From CALZJC01 sp041574955 (GTDB lineage Bacteria > Acidobacteriota > Thermoanaerobaculia > Multivoradales > JAHEKO01), in the NCBI GenBank assembly GCA_041574955.1, contig JBFGNS010000027.1, positions 1 to 33,883 on the forward strand: a DNA stretch of 33,883 nucleotides, written 5' to 3'. Positions 24,147 through 31,774 of the stretch are shown here, in pieces. Both the position numbers and the translations under genes were made by a program. Each line of letters opens with the position of its first letter. Positions within the stretch are counted from its first letter, which is position 1. The notes beneath the pieces are model-generated. The model saw only the letters and a list, made by a program, of their open reading frames with translations, was not told the origin of the DNA and made no database searches.

Positions 24147-25249
24147 TGCGATTCCTCCTCTCGAATGAGAGCGTGTTGCTCTGCCGGCAAGCCTCGGGAG
24201 CTTGCGCGGGGCGACTCTCTGTCAGTTGCACTATCCGCAGGTCTCTCTGTTCCCTGGTCACCTCCTTTTTGTAGCGGCTCGCTCTCGGCCGCGAGCGCAG
24301 CGCCGGCGGTCCTCAGTGCGAAGACCGCGACGCCTTCCTTTCGCGCCTGGGTCACGTACAGCCGGCCGTCGTTGCCGACGGTCAGCTCGGTGGGTCGGAC
24401 CAGAGCCAGGCTGTCCGGCTCCAGCCCGAACTCGAGAACGAAGTCGAGGGAACGGTCGAACATCATGACCACGTTGCGCAGCCGGTCGGCCACGAAGACG
24501 TTGCCGTGGTCGTCGGCGGCGATTCCCGAAGCGATTCCGAACAGGCCGGGGGCCGATCCCGGGCCGCCGAACCGCCGTACCTGCCCGTCCGGCGGGACGA
24601 TGAACGCCTGGAAGAGAACCGGGATGGTCAGCAGCAGGTTGCCCCGGCTGTCCAGGCCGGTGCCGAAGATCTGCTGGGTGGCCGGATCCTCGATCGCCAG
24701 CAGCTCGGCCAGGTCCCAGGACCGCACCAGGCGGCCGGAGCGGTCCAGGACCACCGCGCGCAGCTCGTTGGTGCTCACCAGGTGGAGCAGGCCGTCGCCG
24801 TACAGCAGCCGATCCGGCGAGAAGCTCCGCAGCTCGCTCGGCAGCTCGATCTCCAGACGCTCGAGCGGCTCGCCGCGGTAGTCACAGCGGACGATGTCCC
24901 AGCGCTGCTCGCGGTCGGACAGCACCTGGTGGGCGAGCAGCAGGATGTCGCCCTCCGGCTCCACCGCCAGGCCGTAGACCATGCCGAGGTCCCAGTCGTC
25001 GCCGAAGCGGAAGCTCTCCATGCCGGCGGCGTTGAACACCCGCACCGTGCGGCCGGTGGTGGCGTAGACCTCGTCGCGGTCGCGGTCGACGTGCAGGATC
25101 ACGTCGTCGTAGGGAACGGCGCCGGAGAAGTCGGACAGGCTGTAGAGGTAGCGCACCTCCGTGGCAGCTGCCGGGCGAGCAAGGCCGCAGACGGCCGCGG
25201 CCAGGCAGACGCAACTCAGGCTTGCGAACCGTGCGGCTCCCTTCGGCAT
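24143..25249 (-). CDS. Secreted NHL-repeat beta-propeller protein preceding omcS
   Basis: A 368-residue exported protein with a signal peptide (MPKGAARFASLSCVCLAAAV, cleavage near AAATEV at about 30). NHL-type propeller repeats occupy about residues 35-310; clear blades are GLAVEPEGDILLLAHQ, GTGLDSRGNLLLTIP, GIAADDHGNVFVADRLRNVVMMFD and ELTVGNDGRLYVTQARKEGVAVF. The last 55 residues are a charged, low-complexity tail that overlaps the omcS leader. The ATG at 25249 is the first start after the sigma54 promoter and begins a good signal peptide. Its stop overlaps the omcS-like start by four bases, so translation is coupled. NHL proteins are regular neighbours of omcS-type genes; a role as assembly or capping factor for the filament is inference. 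No heme motif is present. Confidence 0.85.
   Translation of the reverse strand: MPKGAARFASLSCVCLAAAVCGLARPAAATEVRYLYSLSDFSGAVPYDDVILHVDRDRDEVYATTGRTVRVFNAAGMESFRFGDDWDLGMVYGLAVEPEGDILLLAHQVLSDREQRWDIVRCDYRGEPLERLEIELPSELRSFSPDRLLYGDGLLHLVSTNELRAVVLDRSGRLVRSWDLAELLAIEDPATQQIFGTGLDSRGNLLLTIPVLFQAFIVPPDGQVRRFGGPGSAPGLFGIASGIAADDHGNVFVADRLRNVVMMFDRSLDFVLEFGLEPDSLALVRPTELTVGNDGRLYVTQARKEGVAVFALRTAGAALAAESEPLQKGGDQGTERPADSATDRESPRASSRGLPAEQHALIREEESQ
24154..24159 (-). promoter_or_regulatory. Strong ribosome binding site for omcS-like gene
   Basis: A full AGGAGG lies seven bases before a GTG start. It fixes the start of the filament cytochrome at 24146 and indicates high translation despite the non-ATG start. 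It is within the last codons of the upstream NHL gene. Confidence 0.85.
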
Positions 25250-25261
25250 GTCCTTTCCAAC

Positions 25262-25277
25262 AGCAACCGCCGTGCCA
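25262..25277 (-). promoter_or_regulatory. Exact-consensus sigma54 (-24/-12) promoter
   Basis: The minus strand reads TGGCACGGCGGTTGCT, matching TGGCACG-N4-TTGCW at every defined position with the invariant GG and GC ten bases apart. The predicted start of transcription is about base 25251, two or three bases before the ATG of the NHL gene, so the message would be almost leaderless. It should need an AAA+ activator such as the NtrC-type protein at 26148-27497. Confidence 0.88.
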
Positions 25278-25617
25278 TTCGTCAGCTCGACCGGTGGCCA
25301 CCGGAGGGGCGCGCTCCGCGATCCTGAGGCTGGACCGTAAGCTGCTGGAAACAATGCGCTTATGGTGTTCTCGAAGGGCGTCCACAGGCGCCGCTCGCGG
25401 GGCGCCGATCGCGGCCGTCTCGCGCATCGACAGGCGCGCATGGGTCGGGGTGTGAAGTTCTTCCCACAACCGAGCCTCGGGTGGGGAAAATCCCTCTCCA
25501 GGCGGGCTGCCGGATCGTCGGTCAGCGCAGCCCCGACCCGCCCGCCCGGGTGCGGACTCATCCGCAGCCGACCCTCCGCCGGCGGGGAATTCTCCGCAAG
25601 GGAACGCCCCTAACGAG
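25278..25617. other. Intergenic region upstream of the nanowire operon
   Basis: This stretch separates the degenerate receiver gene from the sigma54 promoter. I see no convincing gene: frames crossing it lack ribosome binding sites and protein-like composition. It holds the 14-bp palindrome, a slightly AT-richer part at 25330-25375, an imperfect TGTG-N10-CACA dyad at 25451-25468 (about 200 bases upstream of the start, a usual enhancer distance) and a GGGGAATTCTCC dyad near 25585. Activator sites are expected here but I cannot assign one. Confidence 0.5.
25291..25304. promoter_or_regulatory. 14-bp perfect palindrome next to the sigma54 promoter
   Basis: CCGGTGGCCACCGG is a perfect dyad centred about 47 bases upstream of the predicted transcription start. 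The position is close for a classical enhancer and could suit a repressor or architectural protein. High GC raises the chance of accidental palindromes. Confidence 0.3.
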
Positions 25618-26031
25618 TCACTGGGGTCGCGGACGGTGTGGCCGATCGTCGCGACTGGTGCGGGCCGCCCGGGCGGCCGTCTCCACCAGCCGCTCGATCT
25701 CCGCTCGGAGGTCGGCCAGGGCGTAGGGCTTCTCCAGGAAGTGCCCGCTACCGTTCAGCGCGCCGAGGCCGGCATCCACGGGACTGCTGTGGACACACGA
25801 CTCGTACAGCACCGGAATCGGCGGTGAGTGCTTCTGACACAGCTCCTGGAGCTCGCTCCAGGGCAGATCCGCGGGCGTCAGATTGATGATCATCGCCTGC
25901 GGCGGCCGCACGGCAAGCCGCCGGAGGGCGTCGTCGAACGTGGCCACGCATTCGACCTCGACGCCCAGCGGGGCCAGGCGGCGTACCACGGAGGTCAACA
26001 CCCGGCTGCCGTCGAGCACCAGCAGATGCAC
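25618..26031 (-). CDS. Degenerate receiver-domain protein
   Basis: A 137-residue protein that looks like a stand-alone response regulator receiver domain: VHLLVLDGSRVLTSVVRRLAPLG at the start, a central strand MIINLTPADLP, and the conserved lysine motif FLEKPYALADLRAEI. The phospho-acceptor aspartate expected in the third strand is replaced by asparagine (MIINL), and only one acidic residue remains at the first strand. It may therefore be a phosphorylation-independent pseudo-receiver. I prefer the GTG at 26031, with AAGGGG ten bases upstream and the fold starting at once, over the GTG at 26079. It follows the NtrC-type activator gene after a 116-base gap and may tune that system; this is inferred from position. 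Confidence 0.7.
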   Translation of the reverse strand: MHLLVLDGSRVLTSVVRRLAPLGVEVECVATFDDALRRLAVRPPQAMIINLTPADLPWSELQELCQKHSPPIPVLYESCVHSSPVDAGLGALNGSGHFLEKPYALADLRAEIERLVETAARAARTSRDDRPHRPRPQ

Positions 26032-26147
26032 GGTCGGAATTCCCCTTCGATCAGCAGACGGATGCAACCGGCGTTCCACCTGGGCCGGCGGCGCCGGCCG
26101 CGGGCAGACGGCAGGAGACAGCGGTCGGCGAGGGATCCGCCCGCCAG

Positions 26148-27497
26148 CTAGATGCCGAACTTCTTCAGCCGGTAGCGCAGCTGGTCGCGCGACACTCCCA
26201 GCAGCTCGGCGGCGCGTGTCTGGTTGTTGCCCGCCGCCTGCATCGCGCGCTCGACGAGTCGTCGCTCCATCTCCTCCAGCGGCACGATCGCCGCGTCGTC
26301 ACCGGCGGCGTCGGCGCCGGTCGCGATCATGCCCACCTGGTCGAGAATCAGCGAGCGCGGTCCGATCATCGAACCGCTCTCGAGCACCAGGGCTCGCTCG
26401 ATGACGTTGCGCAGCTCGCGGGCGTTGCCCGGCCAGGTGTAGCTGAGCAGACGGTTCTCCACCTCGCGATCGAAGCCCTCGAGGCGGCGGCCGAACTTCG
26501 CCCGCAGCTGGCCGAGAAAGTAGCGCGCCAGCGGCAGGATGTCCTCGGGGTGCTCGCGCAGCGGCGGCACCCGGATCGGGAAGATGTTGAGCCGGAAGAA
26601 CAGGTCCTGCCGGAACGACCCGCGCTGGACCATGGCTTTCAGATCGCGGTTGGTGAGCGCGATCACCCGCACGTCGACGTGGATCTCCCGGCTGCCGCCG
26701 ACGCGGCGCAAGCGCCGCTCCTCGAGCACGTGCAGCAGCTTGGCCTGCAGCTCGGGCTTCAGCTCGCCGATCTCGTCCAGCACCACCGTGCCGCCGTCGG
26801 CCAGCTCGAAGGCGCCCTTGCGGGTGCTCTTGGCGTCGGTGAAGGCGCCGCGCTCGTGCCCCAGCAGCTCGCTCTCCACCAGCTGGTCGGGGATGGCGGC
26901 GCACGGCACCTCGATCAGCGGCCGCTCCCTGCGCGGCGAGTGGGTGTGGATCTCGCGGGCGAGCAGGTTCTTGCCGCTGCCGCTCTCGCCGAGCAGCAGG
27001 ATGCTGGACACCTCGGACTCGGCGACCTCTCTCGCCACGCGCAGCACCTCGCGGAAGGTCGGCGACTCGGCGATCAGCTCCTGATCCAGGTCGCGCGCTC
27101 GGCTCTGCCGGGCCGCCTGCGCTTCGAGCTGGTCGCTGCGCTGGCTCAGCGAGCGCTCCACCAGCCGCACCAGCTCCGCCTGGTCGACCGGCTTGTTGAG
27201 GAAGTCGAAGGCGCCCAGCTTCATCGCCCGCACCGCATCCTCGACCTGGCCGACGGCCGTCATGACGATCACCACGCTGTCCTCGAGCTGGCGACGATGC
27301 TGCTGGTAGAAGTCGAGCCCGTGGCCGTCGGGCAGCGACAGGTCCAGCAGTATCACGTCGGGCTGGAGCTTGCCGATGTGGTCCCTGGCCTCGGCGAGGT
27401 CCGCGGTGACGTGCACCGCGTGGCCCGCGCGGGTGAGCTGCTCGTTGAGCGCCCAGCGCAGCAGCTTCTCGTCTTCGACGATCAGGATCAGGGCCAT
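26148..27497 (-). CDS. NtrC-family sigma54-dependent response regulator
   Basis: A 449-residue protein with the full NtrC layout. A receiver domain with phospho-acceptor Asp52 (VILLDLSLPDG) and FLNKPV covers residues 1-115. The AAA+ domain at about 140-375 has Walker A GESGSGKN (170-177), the sigma54-contact loop GAFTDA (217-222) and Walker B GTVVLDEIGEL. A Fis-type helix-turn-helix ends the chain (GNNQTRAAELLGVSRDQLRYRLKKFGI region, about 423-449). Such proteins oligomerise when phosphorylated and hydrolyse ATP to open sigma54-RNA polymerase promoters. The ATG lies four bases after the stop of the heme-sensor kinase gene, so the pair is co-translated. The consensus sigma54 promoter at 25262-25277 is the obvious target, which is inference. 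Confidence 0.93.
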   Translation of the reverse strand: MALILIVEDEKLLRWALNEQLTRAGHAVHVTADLAEARDHIGKLQPDVILLDLSLPDGHGLDFYQQHRRQLEDSVVIVMTAVGQVEDAVRAMKLGAFDFLNKPVDQAELVRLVERSLSQRSDQLEAQAARQSRARDLDQELIAESPTFREVLRVAREVAESEVSSILLLGESGSGKNLLAREIHTHSPRRERPLIEVPCAAIPDQLVESELLGHERGAFTDAKSTRKGAFELADGGTVVLDEIGELKPELQAKLLHVLEERRLRRVGGSREIHVDVRVIALTNRDLKAMVQRGSFRQDLFFRLNIFPIRVPPLREHPEDILPLARYFLGQLRAKFGRRLEGFDREVENRLLSYTWPGNARELRNVIERALVLESGSMIGPRSLILDQVGMIATGADAAGDDAAIVPLEEMERRLVERAMQAAGNNQTRAAELLGVSRDQLRYRLKKFGI

Positions 27498-27501
27498 GGC
27501 G

Positions 27502-29028
27502 TCAGCCCGCCTCGGCGGTGCGCGCCTCGGCGGGCTCGCTCAGCGCTTCCGGGTTCGGCAGCAGGACGAGAAAGGTCGAGCCGCGGCCGATCTCCGACTC
27601 GACCTCGAGCGTGCCGCCGTGCTGCTCGACCAGGCTGCGGGCGATGGCCAGGCCGAGGCCGGTGCCGCTGAACTTGGTGGAGAAGAACGGCTCGAAGACC
27701 GTCTGCCGCTTCTCCTCGGGGATGCCGGGACCGTCGTCCTGAACGGTCAGCAACACACCGCCGTCGCCTACCAGGGCAGCCGCACGCATCGTCACGGTGC
27801 CTCCCGACTCCAGGGCATCGGCGGCGTTGTTGATCAGGTTCACCAGCACCTGCCGTATCTTGCCGGCATCGATGCGAGCGCGCAGGGTACCGCTCGCCAC
27901 CTCGAGCCGCAGCCGGGTCCCCTGTCGCCGCAGGGTCGGCTCGTGCAGGGTGCGCAGCTCCTCGAGCAGCGTGCGCAGGTCGGTGTCGGCGAGCTGCGGC
28001 GGTGAGGGTCGCGCCGACGTGAGCATGAGCTGCAACGTGGTGTTGACCCGTTTCAGCTCGGCCAGCATCTCGTCGTAGAGGGTGAGGTTGGACTCGTCGG
28101 TGGAGTCCTGGCGCAGGATCTCCAGCGCCCCCTGAATGCCCGCCAGCGGGTTCTTGATCTCGTGCGCCAGGCCTGCGGCGAGGCGGCCGAGCGACGCCAG
28201 CTGGTCGGTGTGCGCCAGACGCGAGGCCATCTCGGCGCGGCGCTGCTGATGGTCCTCGAGGAACTCGCGCAGCGAGCGGTGGAGCCGCTCGGTGACCGGG
28301 TCCAGGGCCAGCTCGGCCGGTCGGCTGCTCGCTCCGGACTCTCCGGCCTCGGCGGCCGCCAGCTCGCGGTGCAGCTGCTCGGCCGACTGCTGGGCCGAGC
28401 GCCGCACCGCGGCGGTGGTGATGCCCAGCGCCGAGGCCCAGATCAGGATGAGCAGGGCCAGGTTGCGCCGCAGGCGTCCCTTGAGCGCGCCGAGCTGGGC
28501 CGTCACGTCCAGGCTCATGGTCGCCACTCCCAGGATCTCGCCCTGCTGGTGGCAGGGTGTGCACCTGGCTGTGGCGGCGATGCGGCTCAGGCCGCGCACG
28601 TAGTTGCCGGCGCCGTCCGACGCGATCCGGTAGGTGTCGGGCTCGCCGCTTTCGAGGAAGCCCGTGAGCTCGGCGCGGGTCGGCTCGAAGCGGCCGGGAG
28701 ATCCGCCCAGCAGCCTGCCGCTGGCGCCGTAGAGCTGGGACACGTAGGGCCGGGGCATGGCCATGAAGGCGGCGAACTGATGTCCGCCCGGCGCCCCGGT
28801 GGTGTGCGCCTCGGCCAGCATGAGCAGCTCCAGGATCTCGCCGCGCAGCTGGTCGCGCGCCATCCGCGTGCTGGCGCCGATGACCTCCGACCGCATCAGC
28901 TGGTAGGTGGCTAGATAGAGGACGAAGAAGGCGACGAGGTGCAGCGGCACCATCAGCCCCCAGGTCCGGCTGGAGCGGCGCAGCCAGGGGCGCGGCAGCG
29001 ACAGCCAGCTCCTGAGCTCAGGCGCCAT
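27502..29028 (-). CDS. Membrane histidine kinase with a heme c motif in its periplasmic sensor
   Basis: A 508-residue sensor kinase. Transmembrane segments at about residues 24-43 and 189-208 enclose a periplasmic domain of about 145 residues. That domain ends with CTPCH at 156-160, shortly before the strand GEILGVATMSLDV, an arrangement like heme-binding or DUF3365-type sensors. After the second membrane segment come a linker helix, HisKA with His289 in AHEIKNPLAGIQG, and the HATPase domain with NLINNAADAL, DDGPGIPEE, FEPFFST and GTGLGLAIA. Covalent heme c in the periplasm would let it sense redox state or a small ligand. The ATG at 29028 has GGAG six bases upstream. The NtrC-type regulator follows directly and is the likely phosphotransfer partner. 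Heme attachment is predicted from the motif only. Confidence 0.9.
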   Translation of the reverse strand: MAPELRSWLSLPRPWLRRSSRTWGLMVPLHLVAFFVLYLATYQLMRSEVIGASTRMARDQLRGEILELLMLAEAHTTGAPGGHQFAAFMAMPRPYVSQLYGASGRLLGGSPGRFEPTRAELTGFLESGEPDTYRIASDGAGNYVRGLSRIAATARCTPCHQQGEILGVATMSLDVTAQLGALKGRLRRNLALLILIWASALGITTAAVRRSAQQSAEQLHRELAAAEAGESGASSRPAELALDPVTERLHRSLREFLEDHQQRRAEMASRLAHTDQLASLGRLAAGLAHEIKNPLAGIQGALEILRQDSTDESNLTLYDEMLAELKRVNTTLQLMLTSARPSPPQLADTDLRTLLEELRTLHEPTLRRQGTRLRLEVASGTLRARIDAGKIRQVLVNLINNAADALESGGTVTMRAAALVGDGGVLLTVQDDGPGIPEEKRQTVFEPFFSTKFSGTGLGLAIARSLVEQHGGTLEVESEIGRGSTFLVLLPNPEALSEPAEARTAEAG

Positions 29029-29105
29029 CCCGTACTCCAGGCATGGCTGAATGATACCGGGGCGGCCGCTTCGGCCGGCCGCGCGGGCGGCGGTTTCGCG
29101 GCGCC

Positions 29106-29579
29106 TCAGGCACCACCGGCTTCGGTTGTCGTTTCAGCCGGCGGCCGCTGGTGCGCGGCCGTTGGCGGCTGGACCAGGATGCGCCGGGCGATCGCGCGGT
29201 CGAGCGCCAGCTCGGTCTGGCCGACCTGGACGACGCACGCCGGCCGGCGCTGCAGCAGGGTGATCTCGGCGCCGGGCACCAGGCCGAAGACGGCGAGCCG
29301 GTTGCGGTCGCCCGACAGCGACAGCACTCGGGCGCTCTGGCCGGCGCCAAGCTGATCGACGCTCATCGCCTGGCATTCGCCCTCGCCGGTCGGCTCGCCG
29401 CCGCCGAGCAGCCGGCGCAGCCACGACCTCGGCCGCGGCCGCTCGGGGAACTCGTAGTCGCAGCTCGGGCAGCGCACCAGCGCACAGTGGGCGCGCAGCG
29501 GGCAGCCGTGGGCGCACAGCGCGTCCTCGGGCTCGAACTCGAAGCCGCACAGCGGGCAGATCAGATAGCGCTCAGCCAT
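29106..29579 (-). CDS. feoA: Zinc-ribbon/FeoA fusion protein
   Basis: A 157-residue cytoplasmic protein. Residues 5-45 hold four cysteine groups (CPLC, CAHGC, C and CPSC) that look like a metal-binding ribbon; they lack the histidine needed for heme c attachment. Residues 70-140 form a FeoA-type SH3-like domain: MSVDQLGAGQSARVLSLSG, VFGLVPGAEITLLQ and ELALDRAIARRILV. FeoA binds FeoB and modulates ferrous iron uptake. The ATG at 29579 lies inside the end of feoB (19-base overlap), so translation is coupled. The ribbon could act as an iron or redox sensor, which is speculative. Confidence 0.85.
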   Translation of the reverse strand: MAERYLICPLCGFEFEPEDALCAHGCPLRAHCALVRCPSCDYEFPERPRPRSWLRRLLGGGEPTGEGECQAMSVDQLGAGQSARVLSLSGDRNRLAVFGLVPGAEITLLQRRPACVVQVGQTELALDRAIARRILVQPPTAAHQRPPAETTTEAGGA

Positions 29580-31573
29580 CGTCCGACTCTCAGCGCCACG
29601 CCGCCCACCAGGAAGGCGAACGGGAAGATGAAGGCGGTCATCGCCCAGGCCACCCGCTGGCCGTGCTCCCTGGCGATCATCAGGAAGTTGGCGAAGCAGG
29701 GCATGAACAGGGTGATCGTCACCATCGCCACGAAGATCTGCAGCGGGTCGAGCAGCGGGCTCGGGCCGGTGGCCGCGTCGAGCACGTAGACCGCCCCGAA
29801 GTCGCGGCGCAGGAAGCCCACCAGCAGCGCGTTGGCCATCTCCCGCGGCAGCCCCAGCCAGCCCACCACCAGCGGCTCGCCGAGGGCGGCGATCCGGCCC
29901 AGCAGCCGCAGCCGGTCGAGCAGGAACAGCACCGCCGTGCCGGCCACGAACAGCGGGATCACCTCGCGCAGGTACCAGCCGATGCGGCTGCGGGTCTTGA
30001 GCCAGACGTTGCCGAGCTGCGGCCGCCGGAGCGGCGGGATCTCGAGCAGGAACTCCGCCGCCTCGCCCGGAAAGACACGGGCGGTGAGCCGGCCGACGGC
30101 CAGCAGCACCGCCAGCATCAGCGCCAGCCAGGCGACCGCCGCCGCCGGCGACAGCGCCGCCATCATCGCCAGCAGCACGCCGAGCTGGGCCGAGCACGGG
30201 ATCGCCAGCGCCAGCAGCATGGTGGTGACCACCCGCTCCTTGCGCGTCTCGAGGATGCGCGTGGTCATGGTGGCCATGGTGTCGCAGCCCAGCCCCAGCA
30301 CCATCGGCAGCACCGCCTTGCCGTTGAGCCCCATCACCCGGAACAGCCGGTTGACCAGGATCGCCAGCCGCGGCAGGTAGCCGGAGTCCTCGAGCAGGCT
30401 GAACAGCAGGAAGAAGGTGGTGACGATCGGCAGCACGATCGCCAGGGCGTACGACAGCGCCATGGTGAGGGCGCCGTAGTCGCCGACCAGGAAGTCGTGC
30501 GCGAACCGCAGCGCCTGCTGCCCGCCGGTCAGCTGCGCTCCCGGCGCCAGCGCGTAGCCGGTGCCGACGGCCTCGACCTGCCAGGCGGCGAGCTCGATCT
30601 CGTGCACCGGGGTGAGGGGAACCCCCAGCGAGCCGGGAACGCTGGCCACCTCGTGCTGGTGGGGGAACGGCAGCACCCGGTCGAGCGCCGAGATCGCCGC
30701 CGGGCTCAGCCGCTGCTCGAACACGCCGACCTCGAGCAGGTCGACCAGCGTGCCGGCGCCCAGCAGGCCGACGAACCAGAACACCGCCCCGAGCACCGCC
30801 GCCATCAGCGCCAGACCCTTGACCGGGTGCATCGCCCAGAAGCCGAGCCGCACCGCGAGCCCCGGCCGCGCCGGCTGGTGCATGGTGTAGCAGGCGGACA
30901 GGATCCGCTGGATGCGCGCCAGCCGCGCCCGGTTGCGCTGGTAGTCGCCGGCGCCGGCCGGCATCGTCTCCATCTCGACCGCCGGCGGGCGCGCCCGCGG
31001 CAGCGCCGCGATCAGTCGCTCGGTGCCGTGGTTGCGCACCGCCACCGCTCCCACCACCGGGATCCCGAGCAGACGCTCGAGCGCCGCCCTGTCGATCCGG
31101 CCGCCGCGCTCGGCCAGCTCGTCGAGCATGTTGAGCACCAGCACCATCGGCCGCCCGGTCTCGGCGAGCTGCAGGGTCAGCAGCAGCGCGCGGCGCAGGT
31201 TCCTGGCGTCGGCCACCTGCACCAGGGTGGCCTCGGGGTGGCGGCGCAGCAGCTCGCCGGTGACCCGCGCCTCCTCGCTCGCCGGCGCCAGGTCGTTGAT
31301 TCCCGGGCTGTCGATCACCTCGACCTCGGACTCGCCGAGCCGCGCCCGCGCGCTCACCACCTCGACGGTGGTGCCGGGGAAGTTCGACACCGTGACGTAG
31401 CGCCCGGTGAGGTTCTTGAACAGCACCGACTTGCCGACGTTGGGGTTGCCGACCAGCAGGACGCGTGCGGGCGCGGCGGGCGCCGCGGGGACGGCGCTCG
31501 CCGGCCACGACCCGCCGGCGGCACCGGAGGGCGCTCGCGGCTCGGCGCGCTGCGGCTGGTGGCGGCCGGCCAT
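29561..31573 (-). CDS. feoB: Ferrous iron transporter FeoB
   Basis: A 670-residue inner-membrane Fe(II) transporter with an N-terminal G domain. G1 GNPNVGKS lies at about 42-49, the switch region SNFPGTTVEV after it, G3 DSPGIND and G4 NMLDE follow. The membrane region at about 260-660 includes the Gate-type segments LGCDTMATMTTRILETRKER and PLFVAGTAVLFLLD. A Pro/Ala-rich extension of about 35 residues precedes the G domain. The ATG at 31573 has no clear ribosome binding site but is the only start between the upstream small gene and the G1 motif. It lies 11 bases after that gene and overlaps feoA by 19. A high heme load in this locus creates a strong iron demand, which may explain the neighbourhood. 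Confidence 0.93.
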   Translation of the reverse strand: MAGRHQPQRAEPRAPSGAAGGSWPASAVPAAPAAPARVLLVGNPNVGKSVLFKNLTGRYVTVSNFPGTTVEVVSARARLGESEVEVIDSPGINDLAPASEEARVTGELLRRHPEATLVQVADARNLRRALLLTLQLAETGRPMVLVLNMLDELAERGGRIDRAALERLLGIPVVGAVAVRNHGTERLIAALPRARPPAVEMETMPAGAGDYQRNRARLARIQRILSACYTMHQPARPGLAVRLGFWAMHPVKGLALMAAVLGAVFWFVGLLGAGTLVDLLEVGVFEQRLSPAAISALDRVLPFPHQHEVASVPGSLGVPLTPVHEIELAAWQVEAVGTGYALAPGAQLTGGQQALRFAHDFLVGDYGALTMALSYALAIVLPIVTTFFLLFSLLEDSGYLPRLAILVNRLFRVMGLNGKAVLPMVLGLGCDTMATMTTRILETRKERVVTTMLLALAIPCSAQLGVLLAMMAALSPAAAVAWLALMLAVLLAVGRLTARVFPGEAAEFLLEIPPLRRPQLGNVWLKTRSRIGWYLREVIPLFVAGTAVLFLLDRLRLLGRIAALGEPLVVGWLGLPREMANALLVGFLRRDFGAVYVLDAATGPSPLLDPLQIFVAMVTITLFMPCFANFLMIAREHGQRVAWAMTAFIFPFAFLVGGVALRVGRWLSAI

Positions 31574-31584
31574 GGCGCAGCCGG

Positions 31585-31761
31585 CTAGCGCGAGCGCCGC
31601 AGCTTCGAGATCAGCAGGGTGGCGAACCAGGCCGCGGTGACCGCGACCATCGCCCACTCCAGCCGGAAGTGCGGCTGGTTGCCGGTGGTGATGTCGTCGA
31701 GCGCCAGCAGGCTGAGCGCGACGAGCGCCACCGAAACGGTGAGGATCAGGGGTCTCTTCAT
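31585..31761 (-). CDS. Small membrane protein upstream of feoB
   Basis: A 58-residue protein with two predicted membrane segments (LILTVSVALVALSLLAL and WAMVAVTAAWFATLLI) joined by a short polar loop with DDITTGNQPHF, and a basic tail KLRRSR. The ATG at 31761 is preceded by GAGGAGG at eight bases, strong support for translation. It lies 11 bases before feoB and 13 after the flavoprotein gene, so it is probably in the same transcript. I do not recognise a family; it might assist FeoB. Confidence 0.7.
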   Translation of the reverse strand: MKRPLILTVSVALVALSLLALDDITTGNQPHFRLEWAMVAVTAAWFATLLISKLRRSR

Positions 31762-31774
31762 GGCGGTGTCCTCC

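Noticed and set aside
25250..25561. Extension of the NHL protein upstream to 25561
   Set aside because: The added residues are basic low-complexity sequence, cross the sigma54 promoter and precede a good signal peptide.
25576..26045. GGGGAATTC-type dyads near 25585 and 26036 as a regulator motif
   Set aside because: Only two imperfect copies, one overlapping a ribosome binding site; chance is likely.
26083..26097. GC-rich hairpin after the NtrC-type gene as a terminator
   Set aside because: No T-run follows and such short GC stems are expected in this composition.
29106..29579. CPLC and CPSC motifs in the FeoA fusion as heme sites
   Set aside because: No histidine follows the second cysteine and the protein is cytoplasmic; they fit a zinc or iron ribbon.
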